Shown here: positions 42,811 to 52,475 of the stretch, in pieces
How the letters are laid out: each line of letters begins with the position of its first letter
How positions within the stretch are numbered: the first letter of the stretch is position 1
NCBI RefSeq assembly: GCF_900110695.1
Contig: NZ_FOEH01000007.1
Span: 97,209-161,208, forward strand
Direction of reading: 5' to 3'
DNA length: 64,000 nucleotides
Origin: Virgibacillus subterraneus
GTDB lineage: Bacteria; Bacillota; Bacilli; Bacillales; Amphibacillaceae
The notes under the pieces: model-generated
Told to the model about the DNA's origin: nothing
Database searches by the model: none
The model's input: the letters and a program-made list of their open reading frames with translations, nothing else
Made by a program: the position numbers and the translations under genes

Positions 42811-43585
42811 GGTAGAAATCCACCGGCTGTCAAGTATGAAAGAACTACATAAGATGCAGGAAGTGGAAGAAGCAGTATGGCAAATGTCTCCGAACCCGGT
42901 GCATCAAACTTATACAGCATTAAATCATGGTGGTGTTATTCTAGGTGCATTTGATGGACAAGAAATGGTTGGCTTTTTATACAGCTTTGCAGGATTTGAT
43001 GGCAGTCAAGCCTATTTATGTTCCCACATGCTTGGGATATTGCCTGGTTATCGTAAGGATGGTCTTGGTGAACGAATGAAATTAAAGCAGGCTGAAGTTG
43101 CACAGGAATTGGGCTACTCCATGATTACATGGACGTTTGATCCACTTGAAAGTTTGAATGCATATCTAAATTTGCATAAACTTGGAGCAACTGGAGCCTT
43201 TTACAAAAAAGATCACTATGGTTCCATGAATGATGAACTGAATGAAGGGTTACCTACAGACCGAATTCAAATCGAATGGGACATATATATGGCTACACCC
43301 GCCCCAAAAATTACATTTGATGAAAATAAACTGATGATTGATGTAACCGAGAATGGGGTACCGAAAGCTAACTTGGATATTTTTAACCCAATAAATGATG
43401 GCTGGTTTGTTGCCGTACCTGATAATTTCCAATCTATTAAGAAAAAGGATATTAATCTTGCAAAGGAATGGCGGCAAAAAACGAGAGAAGCATTCCAGTT
43501 ATTATTTAATAACGGTTTTATAGCAAATAATTTTATACGCAATCATTCCAAAAAGCACAGTTACTATTACTTTACCAAAAAATAG
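42800..43585 (+). CDS. GNAT family acyltransferase (COG3375-like), likely amino acid N-succinyltransferase
   Basis: The 261-residue protein is larger than simple GNATs. Signature parts are MVGFLYSFAGFDGSQAYLCSHMLGILPGYRKDGLGERMKLKQ and MITWTFDPLESLNAYLNLHKLGA. It overlaps the M20 gene by 11 nt and precedes the NSAR-like gene. The role as a succinyltransferase is inferred from gene neighbourhood in Geobacillus NSAR operons. Confidence 0.8.
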   Translation: MNSKVEIHRLSSMKELHKMQEVEEAVWQMSPNPVHQTYTALNHGGVILGAFDGQEMVGFLYSFAGFDGSQAYLCSHMLGILPGYRKDGLGERMKLKQAEVAQELGYSMITWTFDPLESLNAYLNLHKLGATGAFYKKDHYGSMNDELNEGLPTDRIQIEWDIYMATPAPKITFDENKLMIDVTENGVPKANLDIFNPINDGWFVAVPDNFQSIKKKDINLAKEWRQKTREAFQLLFNNGFIANNFIRNHSKKHSYYYFTKK

Positions 43586-43613
43586 CTATTAACAAACACT
43601 GGAGGCCACTAAC

Positions 43614-44729
43614 ATGACAATCCCTATCAAACAATTTAAACTTCGACGACTCAGAATGATGTTAAATAATCCTTTTACGACAAGTTTTGGAACAATACAG
43701 GAAAAAGAATTCTTTGTTACTGAAGCTATTGATGAAGAAGGAAATCGTGGTTTTGGTGAATCTGTTGCTTTTACAAGCCCGTGGTATAACGAAGAAACAG
43801 TTCAAACAACCCAGCATATGATTAAGGATTTTTTAATAAAACTAATACAAGAAAACAAAATCAGTCATCCAGATGATCTGTTGGAAGTTTTTAAACCGAT
43901 CAGAGGGAATAACATGGCGAAGTCAGCACTAGAAGGTGCAATCTGGGACCTTTATGCCAAACGCCTAAATATACCTCTATATGAAGCGCTTGGTGGAACC
44001 AAGAAAGAAATTGACGTCGGAATCAGCATTGGTATCCAGCCAAGTGTAGAGAAACTGTTACAAACGATTAATTACTATGTGAAAGAAGGATATAAACGCA
44101 TCAAAATCAAAATTAAGCCAGGTTGGGATTATGAAGTTCTTCGTGAAGTTAAGTCACATTTTCCAACTGTACCAATCATGGCGGATGCTAATTCAGCATA
44201 TACACTGAAAGATATAGATCATCTGCAAAAGTTAGACGAACTGGATTTACTAATGATTGAACAGCCATTAGCACATGATGACATTGTTGACCATTCGAAG
44301 CTACAGGCAGCTATGCACACGCCAATTTGCTTGGATGAAAGTATTCATTCACTTGAAGACACACAAAAAGCAATTCAGCTACAAAGCTGTAAAATCATTA
44401 ACATTAAAATTGGCAGAGTCGGTGGGCTTTCGGAAGCGAAACGTATTCATGATGTATGCAAACAGAACGGCATTGATGTCTGGTGTGGCGGGATGCTGGA
44501 GGCTGGAATTGGCCGAGCGCATAATATCGCACTAACTACCCTGCCACAATTTGTTTTACCAGGGGATACAGCCGCTTCCGCTCTTTATTGGAAAAAAGAC
44601 ATTATAAAGCCCGAAGTTGTGGTAGAAAATGGTGTCATTTCAGTCCCAGACCGGCCTGGTATCGGCTATGAAATTGATGAGCAAGCATTAGAAAATTTCA
44701 CAGTCGAAGAAGAAGTATTCCATTTGTGA
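43614..44729 (+). CDS. N-succinylamino acid racemase / o-succinylbenzoate synthase family enzyme
   Basis: 371 residues of the muconate-lactonising branch of the enolase superfamily. It shows the KxK catalytic pair in [13 protein letters not shown], metal ligands in [16 protein letters not shown] and CLDESIHS, and the general base lysine in [18 protein letters not shown] enzymes catalyse either menaquinone-type dehydration (MenC) or racemisation of N-succinyl amino acids; the operon favours racemisation. GGAGG precedes the ATG. Confidence 0.85.
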   Translation: MTIPIKQFKLRRLRMMLNNPFTTSFGTIQEKEFFVTEAIDEEGNRGFGESVAFTSPWYNEETVQTTQHMIKDFLIKLIQENKISHPDDLLEVFKPIRGNNMAKSALEGAIWDLYAKRLNIPLYEALGGTKKEIDVGISIGIQPSVEKLLQTINYYVKEGYKRIKIKIKPGWDYEVLREVKSHFPTVPIMADANSAYTLKDIDHLQKLDELDLLMIEQPLAHDDIVDHSKLQAAMHTPICLDESIHSLEDTQKAIQLQSCKIINIKIGRVGGLSEAKRIHDVCKQNGIDVWCGGMLEAGIGRAHNIALTTLPQFVLPGDTAASALYWKKDIIKPEVVVENGVISVPDRPGIGYEIDEQALENFTVEEEVFHL

Positions 44730-44768
44730 TTTCCTGTTTGATAAATATAAATTTGGAGGGGTTTTTAG

Positions 44769-45929
44769 ATGAAGAATTTGTTTGAGGGAGCATTTGGAAG
44801 GTATTTGCTACCAGCAATCATTATTCAATCTGTATTGATCGGGGGTGGGTTTGCAACAGGAAGAGAGATTGTTCAATATGGCGCTAAATTTGGAGCGCTA
44901 GGATGGCTTGGCGGTATCGGTATCTTATTTGGTTTTATAGTTATGGCTGTCCTGATGTTCGAATTTGCACGTAAATACAAGGCATTCGAATATCGCAAAT
45001 TATTAAAAGAACTTATCGGACCATTCTGGTTTTTATTTGATATTGTATACTTGTTGCTTGCAATCTTAATCATTGCCATCATGGCTTCAGCAACCGGAGA
45101 AATTCTGAACAACACGCTTGGACTAAATTACTGGGTTGGTGTCATCCTGATAACAGTTATTGTGGGTGTGTTGAACTTTTATGGAAAAGGACTTATTGAA
45201 CGCTTTAAAACATTCGGTACATTAGCATTAATGATTGGCTACCTGGTTTTTGCTGCTCTTGTTATTGGAACTACATGGGATGACGCCATGGCAGTATTGT
45301 CTTCTGGAGATACGAGTTATATGCCTGGAGAAGTATCAATATTTGCTGTGTTGTGGACCGGCATATTGTATGTTGGCTATAACTTGGCTGTATTTCCGGC
45401 AGCGTTATTTACCATTGAACGCCAGAAATCACGAAAGGAATCTGTAATTTCTGGTATTATAGCCGGCGTGCTTATGACCTTCCCGTGGTTCTTAACATAC
45501 TTCAGTCTTATGGGATTCTATCCTTCAGAAGAGGTATTCGGAGCTTCCGTACCATGGCTTGTCATGCTGCAGGATTTCCCTACGATTGTTATTGTGATAT
45601 TCGGTATTGTTGTCGGCTGGACATTAGTTGAAACATCTTCTGGAATGATTCATGCGTTTGTTGACCGTATGGAGGCACAAATGGAAGAACACGCTAACAA
45701 GTCGCTTACTTCCTCACAAAGAGGCTTAATCGCAGTTGGTACACTAATCTTAGCTATGATTCTATCACAGGTAGGAATCATCGACTTAATTTCAACAGGC
45801 TATACAGCAATGGCATATGCGATGATTGCAGTATTTGCCATCCCGCTGTTAACAATAGGTGTATACAAGATATTCTTTAAAAAAGATGAAGAAGTTGCTG
45901 TTGATGAAGCAAACAGCAGTAATGGATAG
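44769..45929 (+). CDS. YkvI-like membrane transporter
   Basis: 386 residues with about ten hydrophobic segments, starting with a GGGFATGREIVQYGAKFG motif typical of YkvI-type members of the LeuT/APC-like superfamily. GGAGGGG precedes the ATG. As the last gene of the RpiR operon it may import the amino acid or D-amino acid processed by the other enzymes; this is inference. Confidence 0.8.
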   Translation: MKNLFEGAFGRYLLPAIIIQSVLIGGGFATGREIVQYGAKFGALGWLGGIGILFGFIVMAVLMFEFARKYKAFEYRKLLKELIGPFWFLFDIVYLLLAILIIAIMASATGEILNNTLGLNYWVGVILITVIVGVLNFYGKGLIERFKTFGTLALMIGYLVFAALVIGTTWDDAMAVLSSGDTSYMPGEVSIFAVLWTGILYVGYNLAVFPAALFTIERQKSRKESVISGIIAGVLMTFPWFLTYFSLMGFYPSEEVFGASVPWLVMLQDFPTIVIVIFGIVVGWTLVETSSGMIHAFVDRMEAQMEEHANKSLTSSQRGLIAVGTLILAMILSQVGIIDLISTGYTAMAYAMIAVFAIPLLTIGVYKIFFKKDEEVAVDEANSSNG

Positions 45930-45940
45930 AAATTGAGGAG

Positions 45941-45977
45941 AACCCCGCATGGTTTTTGGACCGTGTGGGGTTTTTTT
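45941..45977 (+). terminator. Intrinsic terminator of the RpiR operon
   Basis: AACCCCGCATGG and CCGTGTGGGGTT pair around TTTTTGGA, followed by T7. Confidence 0.88.
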
Positions 45978-45999
45978 GACTAGGTCGGAGGGGGGCGGA

Positions 46000-46360
46000 T
46001 ATCATCTTAAAAGGCGTGGATATCAACTGGAGTGTGGTTTTATCAACTTGTTAAGACAGTTATCAACCGGAATGTGTCTTTATCAACTTGTTAGCATGGA
46101 TATCGACCGAAATATGGTTTTATCAACCCGTTAAGACAGCTATCAACCGGAATGTGTCTTTATCAACTTGTTAGCATGGATATCAACCGAAATATGGTTT
46201 TATCAACCCGTTAAGACAGTTATCAACCGGAGTGTGGTTTTATCAACTTGTTAGCTTGGATATCGACCGAAGCACTGTTTTATCAACCCGCTGGGACAGT
46301 TATCAACTGGAATGTGGTTTTATCAACTTGTTAGCTTGGATATCGACCGGAAAAAAAGAC
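46000..46360 (+). repeat. Orphan array of 18 units with a 20-nt period
   Basis: From 46021 every 20 nt begins TATCAAC or TATCGAC up to 46341 (17 units), preceded by TATCATC at 46000. Alternate units form a 40-nt dimer (TATCAACTTGTTAGCATGGA followed by TATCGACCGAAATATGGTTT), with units at 60-nt spacing especially similar. The last unit enters the ppaC terminator. It resembles the array around NERD gene 1 (TTTATCRA, TTGTT) but no NERD gene is adjacent. Confidence 0.92.
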
Positions 46361-46386
46361 CTCCCAGTCAAAAACTGGAGGGCCTC
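46351..46386 (-). terminator. Intrinsic terminator of ppaC
   Basis: On the minus strand CCCTCCAGTTTTTGACTGGG with flanking AGG bases forms a hairpin followed by T7. It overlaps the end of the 20-nt array. Confidence 0.85.
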
Positions 46387-46396
46387 CTTGATCACG

Positions 46397-47329
46397 CTAT
46401 TTTGTAAATTCTTCAGTCAAATTGGTTACGATTTGTTTTTTACGTGATACAACGCCTTTAAGCAATGCGCGGTTATTGTCATCCAACGTTACATTAAACG
46501 CTTTATTGACATTATCTTTCGCTTCACCTAATGCAAGCACTTCTGAGTCGTTGTTTAAAATATCTGTAACAACGAATAAGAATAAATCAAGGTTTTTATC
46601 CTTTATAATCTGGGCGATCTCTGTTTCCAAATCTGTTTGGAATTGATAGATCTTCTTCGTATCGATTGCGTTTACTTGAGCTATTTCAACCTTTGCATCA
46701 CCCATGGAAAATTCCTTAGCATCCATCGTGATAAGGTCAAGTACTGACTTGTCACTCAAATCTGCACCAGCTTGAAGCATTTCAAAACCGTATGTTTCCA
46801 GATTTACACCCGCGATTTCGGCTAATTCATAAGCTGCTTCGACATCTACTTTTGTACATGTTGGTGATTTTAATAATAATGAATCAGAAATAATTGCTGA
46901 AAGTAATAACCCAGCGATATCTTTGGTCACAGCTACACCATTTTCTTTGTACATTTTACTCAAAATCGTTGCTGTACAGCCAACTGGCTCAGCACGGAAA
47001 TATAACGGTTCTTTCGTTTCAAAATTTGAAATACGATGATGATCAATTACTTCAGTGATGCGCACATCCTTAATGTTTTCCACACTTTGCTGAAATTCAT
47101 TATGATCAACTAAAATAACATTTTTTACATCCTCGTCTACTTTTTCAATAAACTGAGGTGCGTCAACTGAAAAATAATCGAGCGCAAATTGCGTTTCTTT
47201 GCTGACAGAACCAAGTCTTGCGGGTTCTGCATCAAACCCAAGCTTATTTTTCAAATCTGCATATGCTAATGCAGAGCAAATAGTATCAGTATCCGGATTT
47301 TTATGACCAAAAATTAGTGTCTTGTCCAT
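46397..47329 (-). CDS. ppaC: Manganese-dependent inorganic pyrophosphatase (DHH family)
   Basis: About 310 residues. Metal and catalytic motifs are [34 protein letters not shown] (DHH), [12 protein letters not shown] and the C-terminal [10 protein letters not shown] substrate-binding site. It hydrolyses PPi in the cytoplasm. The ATG at 47329 is preferred ([10 protein letters not shown] as in relatives), with AAAGGAG 9 nt before it. Confidence 0.95.
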   Translation of the reverse strand: MDKTLIFGHKNPDTDTICSALAYADLKNKLGFDAEPARLGSVSKETQFALDYFSVDAPQFIEKVDEDVKNVILVDHNEFQQSVENIKDVRITEVIDHHRISNFETKEPLYFRAEPVGCTATILSKMYKENGVAVTKDIAGLLLSAIISDSLLLKSPTCTKVDVEAAYELAEIAGVNLETYGFEMLQAGADLSDKSVLDLITMDAKEFSMGDAKVEIAQVNAIDTKKIYQFQTDLETEIAQIIKDKNLDLFLFVVTDILNNDSEVLALGEAKDNVNKAFNVTLDDNNRALLKGVVSRKKQIVTNLTEEFTK

Positions 47330-47406
47330 GTTCATTTCTCCTTTAAAACTTTGTAATCTTTATTTCTCCACCTATTAGATTACCATAATTAATTAGATTA
47401 TGGACA

Positions 47407-47970
47407 CTAATTTGCAGTTTTCAATGTTTCGGTAACTTTCCAAATAGTATCATACCCATTATAGTTGTTCAACGCAATATCCAAGTCATGGAACATACGA
47501 TGCAGGTTTCTCACATGTTCTGTTTCCTGTTCATTAATTGCTCTTTTGGCCAATCCCTTTATTCGCTCTATGTCAGCCCTCAGCGCATCATCCTTTACAT
47601 TTGAAAGTTTCTCATCCAATGTACTTAGTATGTTATTAGCTTGATCCTTTTGCTCTTCCCAATCAAGTGAAGCTATACGTCCATATCCTGTTGTTTCATT
47701 ATAAAAATCATGCATTTCAGCAACAAACTTTCCAATATCTGTGTGGTCTTTTCCAACCGTCTTCTGAACTTCCTCAACCTTTTCCATTGTTTCCTCAGAT
47801 ACAGGCTCTTCATTTCCATCTGCATTTTTTTCGCTGCTGAATATTGACTTAATATCTAAGTTAAATATATTAAAAAAGAATAAAAAAGACCCGATAATTG
47901 TAACTAAAATAACGCTTAAAATCGTCCAGCCGAACCAACCCATCTTTGAACCATGGTTTTCTTTAGCCAA
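47407..47970 (-). CDS. Hypothetical single-pass membrane protein with helical extracytoplasmic domain
   Basis: About 187 residues: one N-terminal membrane segment (WFGWTILSVILVTIIGSFLFFF) and an acidic, helical region (SEETMEKVEEVQKTVGKDHT, then IERIKGLAKRAINEQETEHV). The TTG at 47970 is chosen since GAGGAGTG lies 8 nt upstream; the ORF continues upstream without a ribosome binding site. The family is not recognised. Confidence 0.62.
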   Translation of the reverse strand: MAKENHGSKMGWFGWTILSVILVTIIGSFLFFFNIFNLDIKSIFSSEKNADGNEEPVSEETMEKVEEVQKTVGKDHTDIGKFVAEMHDFYNETTGYGRIASLDWEEQKDQANNILSTLDEKLSNVKDDALRADIERIKGLAKRAINEQETEHVRNLHRMFHDLDIALNNYNGYDTIWKVTETLKTAN

Positions 47971-48042
47971 AAAGACACTCCTCACTATTTTCATGCTATA
48001 CTCGAGTTTATCAAAACGCCTATACATTTTCTTGCATTCTGT

Positions 48043-48549
48043 TTAATCCAACTTATTATACCACGCTATAATGGCATATTTTGTTTCAGAATCGTGAACT
48101 TCTTCTATACTAAATCCATCGACATTTACTACTTTCACATAATACCCAGAACCGCCTTTGAATTTGACAAGACAAAAACCTTCTTTTGGTGATGGAACAA
48201 TTTCAGAAATAGCTTCATCTATATACTTTTCTTTAATTCTTTCCTTATCTAATTCTTCTATGGTCCAAGATACAGATGAACCGCCTTCTAACGTTTTCAT
48301 GCTATGGAATACTTCGTTCTTTAAAGATGGTGTTTTTTCATTAATCATATGGAGTAATTTAATTATTTCAGAAAAACCTAAGAACAGCATACCACTTACA
48401 AAACCACCAACTGCCCATGTAAAGAAGATTGACCAATTCATAACACCATAATAATCAGCATTTCCCAAAATCAGACCCACTATTAAACCAATTGACATTT
48501 GCGCGATTCCAATAATAAATAATATTTTTGCTACAATGTTCTCATTCAT
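48043..48549 (-). CDS. Hypothetical membrane protein (two N-terminal TM segments)
   Basis: About 168 residues; hydrophobic segments at about 6-28 and 38-58, then a soluble C-terminal region with VSWTIEELDKERIKEKYIDE and FCLVKFKGGSGYYVKVVNVDGF. AAAGGAG is upstream of the ATG at 48549. No known family recognised. Confidence 0.6.
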   Translation of the reverse strand: MNENIVAKILFIIGIAQMSIGLIVGLILGNADYYGVMNWSIFFTWAVGGFVSGMLFLGFSEIIKLLHMINEKTPSLKNEVFHSMKTLEGGSSVSWTIEELDKERIKEKYIDEAISEIVPSPKEGFCLVKFKGGSGYYVKVVNVDGFSIEEVHDSETKYAIIAWYNKLD

Positions 48550-48660
48550 ATGTATTCTAACTCCTTTCTTCCTATTAATTCTTTTATGAACAATCATTTT
48601 CCTTTATTTTTTCAGTAATTATTCCTATAGTGTATGAAGATGATATGAAAGGATTTTTCT

Positions 48661-49773
48661 ATGAAGAAGTTTATTGTAATAGGCGCAGGAATACTTGGTG
48701 CATCTACAGCATACCAGCTTTCCAAGTCTGGTGCTAAAGTTGTGATTATTGATGGCCAGGACACCGGTCAAGCTACAGATGCTGCTGCAGGCATTGTAGC
48801 CCCATGGCTTTCGAAACGTCGAAATCAGGCTTGGTATAAGCTTGCAAAAGGCGGAGCACGTATTTACCAGGACTTGATTCAAGAATTAGCTGAAGATGGA
48901 GAACCAAATACAGGCTATGCACGAGTGGGCGCAATCAATCTCCATACTGATGAAGAGAAACTAATTGCTATGAAGGAACATGCATATAAACGACGTGAAG
49001 ACGCCCCGGAAATCGGTGAAATTACACAGCTTAACTCAAAACAAACAAAAGAAATGTTCCCACTGGTGTCTGATGAATATACAGCACTTCATGTCAGTGG
49101 AGCAGCTCGGGTAGATGGACGTGCATTACGAAATGCGCTCATAAGGGGAGCTAAAAAACATGGCGCAAAGGTAATTAACGGTGATGCACGTCTGCTAGTA
49201 GAAGGAACACAAATTACAGGTGTCTCCGTTAACGGTGAGAATTTTGAGGCTGATAAAGTAATAGCAGCAACTGGTGCATGGACGAGCCAACTGCTTCAAC
49301 CTCTAGGTATGCACTTTGATATTAGGCCTCAGAGAGCACAAATCATACATTTAAAGCTCCCTGGAATTTCACCAGCTAGTTGGCCTGTTGTAAAACCTCC
49401 ATTTAACCAATATATGCTTACATTTGGTGACCGGGTAATTGTTGGTTCGACCCATGAGAACAACGTTGGGTTTGATAACCGTGTGACCGCAGGGGGGATT
49501 CATCATATACTTTCGAACGCGATTAAAATAGCACCAGAGCTTGAAAATGCAAGTATACTTGAAACACGTGTCGGTTTTCGACCGATGACACCGGAATCTG
49601 TTCCAGTGATTGGCAATCTGCCTGGATACAATGGTTTATTGCTGGCAAATGGGCTCGGTTCATCAGGTCTTACGATAGGGCCTTATGTAGGAAAGCAACT
49701 GGCAGATATTGCTTTAGAAAAAGAGTTGGAAATCGATTTAGCCAACTATGATATGACGCGGTTAATTCTCTAA
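48661..49773 (+). CDS. FAD-dependent oxidoreductase (DadA/glycine-oxidase family)
   Basis: 370 residues: FAD-binding GAGILGASTAYQLSKSGAKVVIID at the N-terminus, ATGAWTSQL in the middle, and GFRPMTPESVPVIGNLPG with NGLGSSGLTIGPYVG at the C-terminal FAD site. This is the DAO fold of D-amino acid dehydrogenases and glycine/sarcosine oxidases. It may oxidise a D-amino acid or an N-methyl glycine such as a betaine breakdown product; not decidable here. AAAGG precedes the ATG. Confidence 0.85.
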   Translation: MKKFIVIGAGILGASTAYQLSKSGAKVVIIDGQDTGQATDAAAGIVAPWLSKRRNQAWYKLAKGGARIYQDLIQELAEDGEPNTGYARVGAINLHTDEEKLIAMKEHAYKRREDAPEIGEITQLNSKQTKEMFPLVSDEYTALHVSGAARVDGRALRNALIRGAKKHGAKVINGDARLLVEGTQITGVSVNGENFEADKVIAATGAWTSQLLQPLGMHFDIRPQRAQIIHLKLPGISPASWPVVKPPFNQYMLTFGDRVIVGSTHENNVGFDNRVTAGGIHHILSNAIKIAPELENASILETRVGFRPMTPESVPVIGNLPGYNGLLLANGLGSSGLTIGPYVGKQLADIALEKELEIDLANYDMTRLIL

Positions 49774-49839
49774 GCACTAAGTGTTGGCCGGTGAGAACGC
49801 TTCGTCCTGTGGCGTCACCGGCACTAGATGTCCTGTACG

Positions 49840-49905
49840 TCGGAGCTAGACGCGGCTGATTCGGAAGTCGAGTAATCCACAGCACTTAAATTTTATAGTT
49901 TCCTA
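49840..49905. repeat. Dispersed repeat, copy 2 of the 12970-13035 sequence
   Basis: CGGAGCTAGACGCGGCTGATTC and CAGCACTTAAATTTTATAGTTTCCTA lie in the same order as at 12970-13035, with a few substitutions. The adjacent 49780-49839 stretch is GC-rich (GGCGTCACCGGC) but not obviously identical to the other copy. Confidence 0.82.
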
Positions 49906-49913
49906 TGCAATTA

Positions 49914-49948
49914 ATAAAGGCTGTCCCTCAACTTTGGGGACAGCCTCT
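49914..49948 (-). terminator. Intrinsic terminator of the usp gene
   Basis: GAGGCTGTCCCC and GGGACAGCCT form a hairpin around AAAGTTGA, followed on the minus strand by TTATT. Confidence 0.8.
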
Positions 49949-49956
49949 TGTAATTT

Positions 49957-50373
49957 CTATTTAACTATTAGTACTGGACAATCAGCGCGTTTAGCAACTT
50001 TGTGACTGACACTTCCTAGAATCAGAGTTTGCAAGTTATTAAGACCCCTGCTTCCAATAACAACACAGTCAAATTCGTTTTCATTTGCATGCTCTACGAT
50101 TGTCGGTCCTGCTTCACCATGTAAAATATTTGTCTCGTATTCTACACCTGATGATTCTAATAAGTTCTTTACAGCTTTTATCTTTTCCTTGCGCTTTTTA
50201 TCAACTTCGAATTTATTAGCATGATGCAAAACATCAGATTTTGATGTTTGTCCATCAACAGCATAAACAATTTCAATTTTGCCATCGAATTTTTCGGCAA
50301 GTTCAATAGCATACTTTGCAGATCGTGCTGAGTGTTCTGAACCATCAGTCGCCAACATTATTTTTTTAAACAC
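49957..50373 (-). CDS. Universal stress protein (UspA family)
   Basis: 138 residues with the ATP-binding Usp fold: KKIMLATDGSEHSARSAKYA at the start and GSRGLNNLQTLILGSVSHKVAKRADCPVLIVK at the end, including the G-2x-G-9x-G(S/T) motif. The GTG at 50373 with GAGGTG upstream gives the usual Usp start. It follows the SulP gene on the same strand and is probably cotranscribed. Confidence 0.92.
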   Translation of the reverse strand: MFKKIMLATDGSEHSARSAKYAIELAEKFDGKIEIVYAVDGQTSKSDVLHHANKFEVDKKRKEKIKAVKNLLESSGVEYETNILHGEAGPTIVEHANENEFDCVVIGSRGLNNLQTLILGSVSHKVAKRADCPVLIVK

Positions 50374-50413
50374 AAGCCTCACCTCTTTAATCTCATCTTA
50401 ACATTTTGGAACC

Positions 50414-51874
50414 TTAATGTCCTGATGCTTTTGAAAGTCCACCCATGCGATTTTTCAAATGCTGACTATCCTCATTCAATCCACTGTAGTAGACTTCTAT
50501 ATCATTCTGTTCAAATTTCATTTCTATTTTGTCAAGAGCACCGATAGCTGAATCATCCCATAGATGTGCATGTGTTAAGTCAATTTCAACTTCCTTAACT
50601 GTATCTGTAAAATTAAACTTCTTTGGAAAGTCAGTTACCGACGCAAAGAATAATTGCCCATGGACGTGATAAATTTTCTTCTCGCCATTTAGTGTAAGTT
50701 CCTTTGTTACTTTTGTTTTGGATATTTTTGCTGCAAAGAATATTGCACTCAGTAATACACCTGCAAGAACACCCTTTGAAAGATCATGTGTGACGACAAC
50801 AATGACAACAGTGGTTACCATAACGGCAGCATCTGATTTAGGAAGCTTATGCAGAGTCCGTATCGATGACCAGTCAAATGTTCCAATCGCCACCATAAAC
50901 ATAACTCCAACTAATGCTGCCATTGGGATTTGAACAACCACTCCACCTAGCACAATAATTAAAAACATAAGAAATACACCTGCAACCAGAGAAGACAGAC
51001 GACCATTTCCACCTGATTTTACATTGATAACAGACTGCCCAATCATCGCACAGCCAGCCATACCACCAAAGAAGCCAGTCACAACATTAGCAAACCCTTG
51101 CCCGCGTGTTTCTTTATTTTTATTGCTTTCTGTATCAGTCATATCATCAACAATATTAGCTGTAAGCAGTGATTCCAATAACCCTACAATTGCTAACGCA
51201 GCTGAGTACGGGAGAATAATCATGAATGTTTCCCACGTCAACGGAATAGATGGGATTAAAAACACTGGCAATTGCTGTGTTAATGCACCCATGTCTCCAA
51301 CTGTACGCACACCGATATCACCATAAATTACGAATGCTGTAATAGCGATAATTGCCACTAGTGTTGATGGTACTGCTTTTGTAAATCGTGGTAAAAGATA
51401 AATAATTACAAGCGTTAACCCTACAAGGGCATACATGATCCAAGACTCATCTACAAAATGCTGCAGCTGAGCTGTGAAAATTAATATTGCCAGTGCATTT
51501 ACAAATCCAACCATCACCGAACGTGGTACGAATTTCATAACACTGGATAATTTGAATACACCTACTAATACCTGAATAACTCCTGTTAGAATCGTAGCAG
51601 CTAGTAAGTATTGTAACCCATAGTCAGCAACTAGATTAACCATTAGAAGTGCCATTGCACCTGTAGCTGCTGAGATCATTCCAGGCCTGCCGCCGACAAA
51701 TGCAATTACAACAGCAATACAAAAAGATGCATAAAGACCCACCATTGGGTCTACCCCTGCAATAATTGAAAAGGCAATTGCTTCTGGAATTAGCGCCATT
51801 GCGACAACCATTCCAGCCAAAACATCGCCTTTAACATTGCCAAACCATTTTTGCTTTATCTGTTCTATTCTCAA
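50414..51874 (-). CDS. SulP family anion transporter with STAS domain
   Basis: 486 residues: about 11-12 hydrophobic segments with [21 protein letters not shown] and [30 protein letters not shown], and a C-terminal STAS domain ([13 protein letters not shown]... [23 protein letters not shown]). SulP proteins carry sulfate or bicarbonate, the latter in BicA-like members; which applies here is unknown. The start is a TTG after AAAGAGG. Confidence 0.9.
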   Translation of the reverse strand: MRIEQIKQKWFGNVKGDVLAGMVVAMALIPEAIAFSIIAGVDPMVGLYASFCIAVVIAFVGGRPGMISAATGAMALLMVNLVADYGLQYLLAATILTGVIQVLVGVFKLSSVMKFVPRSVMVGFVNALAILIFTAQLQHFVDESWIMYALVGLTLVIIYLLPRFTKAVPSTLVAIIAITAFVIYGDIGVRTVGDMGALTQQLPVFLIPSIPLTWETFMIILPYSAALAIVGLLESLLTANIVDDMTDTESNKNKETRGQGFANVVTGFFGGMAGCAMIGQSVINVKSGGNGRLSSLVAGVFLMFLIIVLGGVVVQIPMAALVGVMFMVAIGTFDWSSIRTLHKLPKSDAAVMVTTVVIVVVTHDLSKGVLAGVLLSAIFFAAKISKTKVTKELTLNGEKKIYHVHGQLFFASVTDFPKKFNFTDTVKEVEIDLTHAHLWDDSAIGALDKIEMKFEQNDIEVYYSGLNEDSQHLKNRMGGLSKASGH

Positions 51875-52167
51875 TTTTTTACCTCTTTCTATAGTATAGT
51901 GTTGCTAAGCTCTCTATAAAGCTTAATCCGATTTCAACCTACGAATCATACCATAGAAACAGTAAATGGCAAAACGCCAAGAAAGCGTAAACATTGAAAT
52001 ATTGCTCTGATTTCCGCTTAGTTTCACTATTTTACTAGGGAATATATCTTTCACTATTTTCATAAGAACCAATTTTTGACTAAAGCATGACTTTTGACTC
52101 ACAACTATTTACAGCAGGATTTGGTTTTGCTAATCTAACACTAAGTATAATTAGGGGGTAAACTGCT

Positions 52168-52371
52168 GTGAGTAGTAAGATTGTTGTTATAATTATTGTT
52201 GCTTTAACACTAATCATATTAATTTTTGGCTGGTTCTTTCTGAAAGATGTTATTGTTAAATTTGATATAGACCAAGATACATCCCAACAGGAAATTCATT
52301 TAGATACATTTTCAACCGAAAAAATATTTAAGCCCAAAAGTGAATTAAAATTCACTTCCGGGCTTTTTTAG
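52168..52371 (+). CDS. Small membrane protein with terminator inside its coding end
   Basis: 67 residues from GTG 52168 (TTAGGGGGT upstream): a hydrophobic N-terminus (IVVIIIVALTLIILIFGWFFL) and a soluble tail. The last codons (KPKSELKFTSGLF, stop TAG) are made of the terminator hairpin and the edge of a repeat copy. The original stop may have been lost, or the reading frame changed. The 293-bp stretch before it (51875-52167) shows no other gene. Confidence 0.5.
   Translation: MSSKIVVIIIVALTLIILIFGWFFLKDVIVKFDIDQDTSQQEIHLDTFSTEKIFKPKSELKFTSGLF
52331..52369 (+). terminator. Intrinsic terminator
   Basis: AGCCC and GGGCT flank AGTGAATT/AATTCACT arms, with T6 following. Confidence 0.85.
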
Positions 52372-52405
52372 CAGTTAAGGCTTGGCGAATGCCAAGTTTT
52401 CTAAT
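52369..52405 (+). repeat. Two-hairpin repeat element, copy 8 (internally deleted)
   Basis: TAGCAGTTAAGG is joined directly to CTTGGCGAATGCCAAGTTTTCTAAT, so the ends of the element remain but the centre is missing. It starts in the T-tract of the preceding terminator. Confidence 0.8.
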
Positions 52406-52475
52406 TTTATCCACTAATTATAAGTAGTCAGGATACAATGAGAATCGAAATCATGATTAGGGACTTGAGAGTTGT

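Noticed and set aside
40811..45929. Interpretation of the NSAR-like gene as menC for menaquinone
   Set aside because: No other men genes are adjacent, and the M20 and GNAT partners fit the N-succinyl amino acid pathway better; not fully excluded.
45949..46447. Two ORFs reading through the 20-nt array
   Set aside because: Short, repeat-derived, without ribosome binding sites, and crossing terminators.
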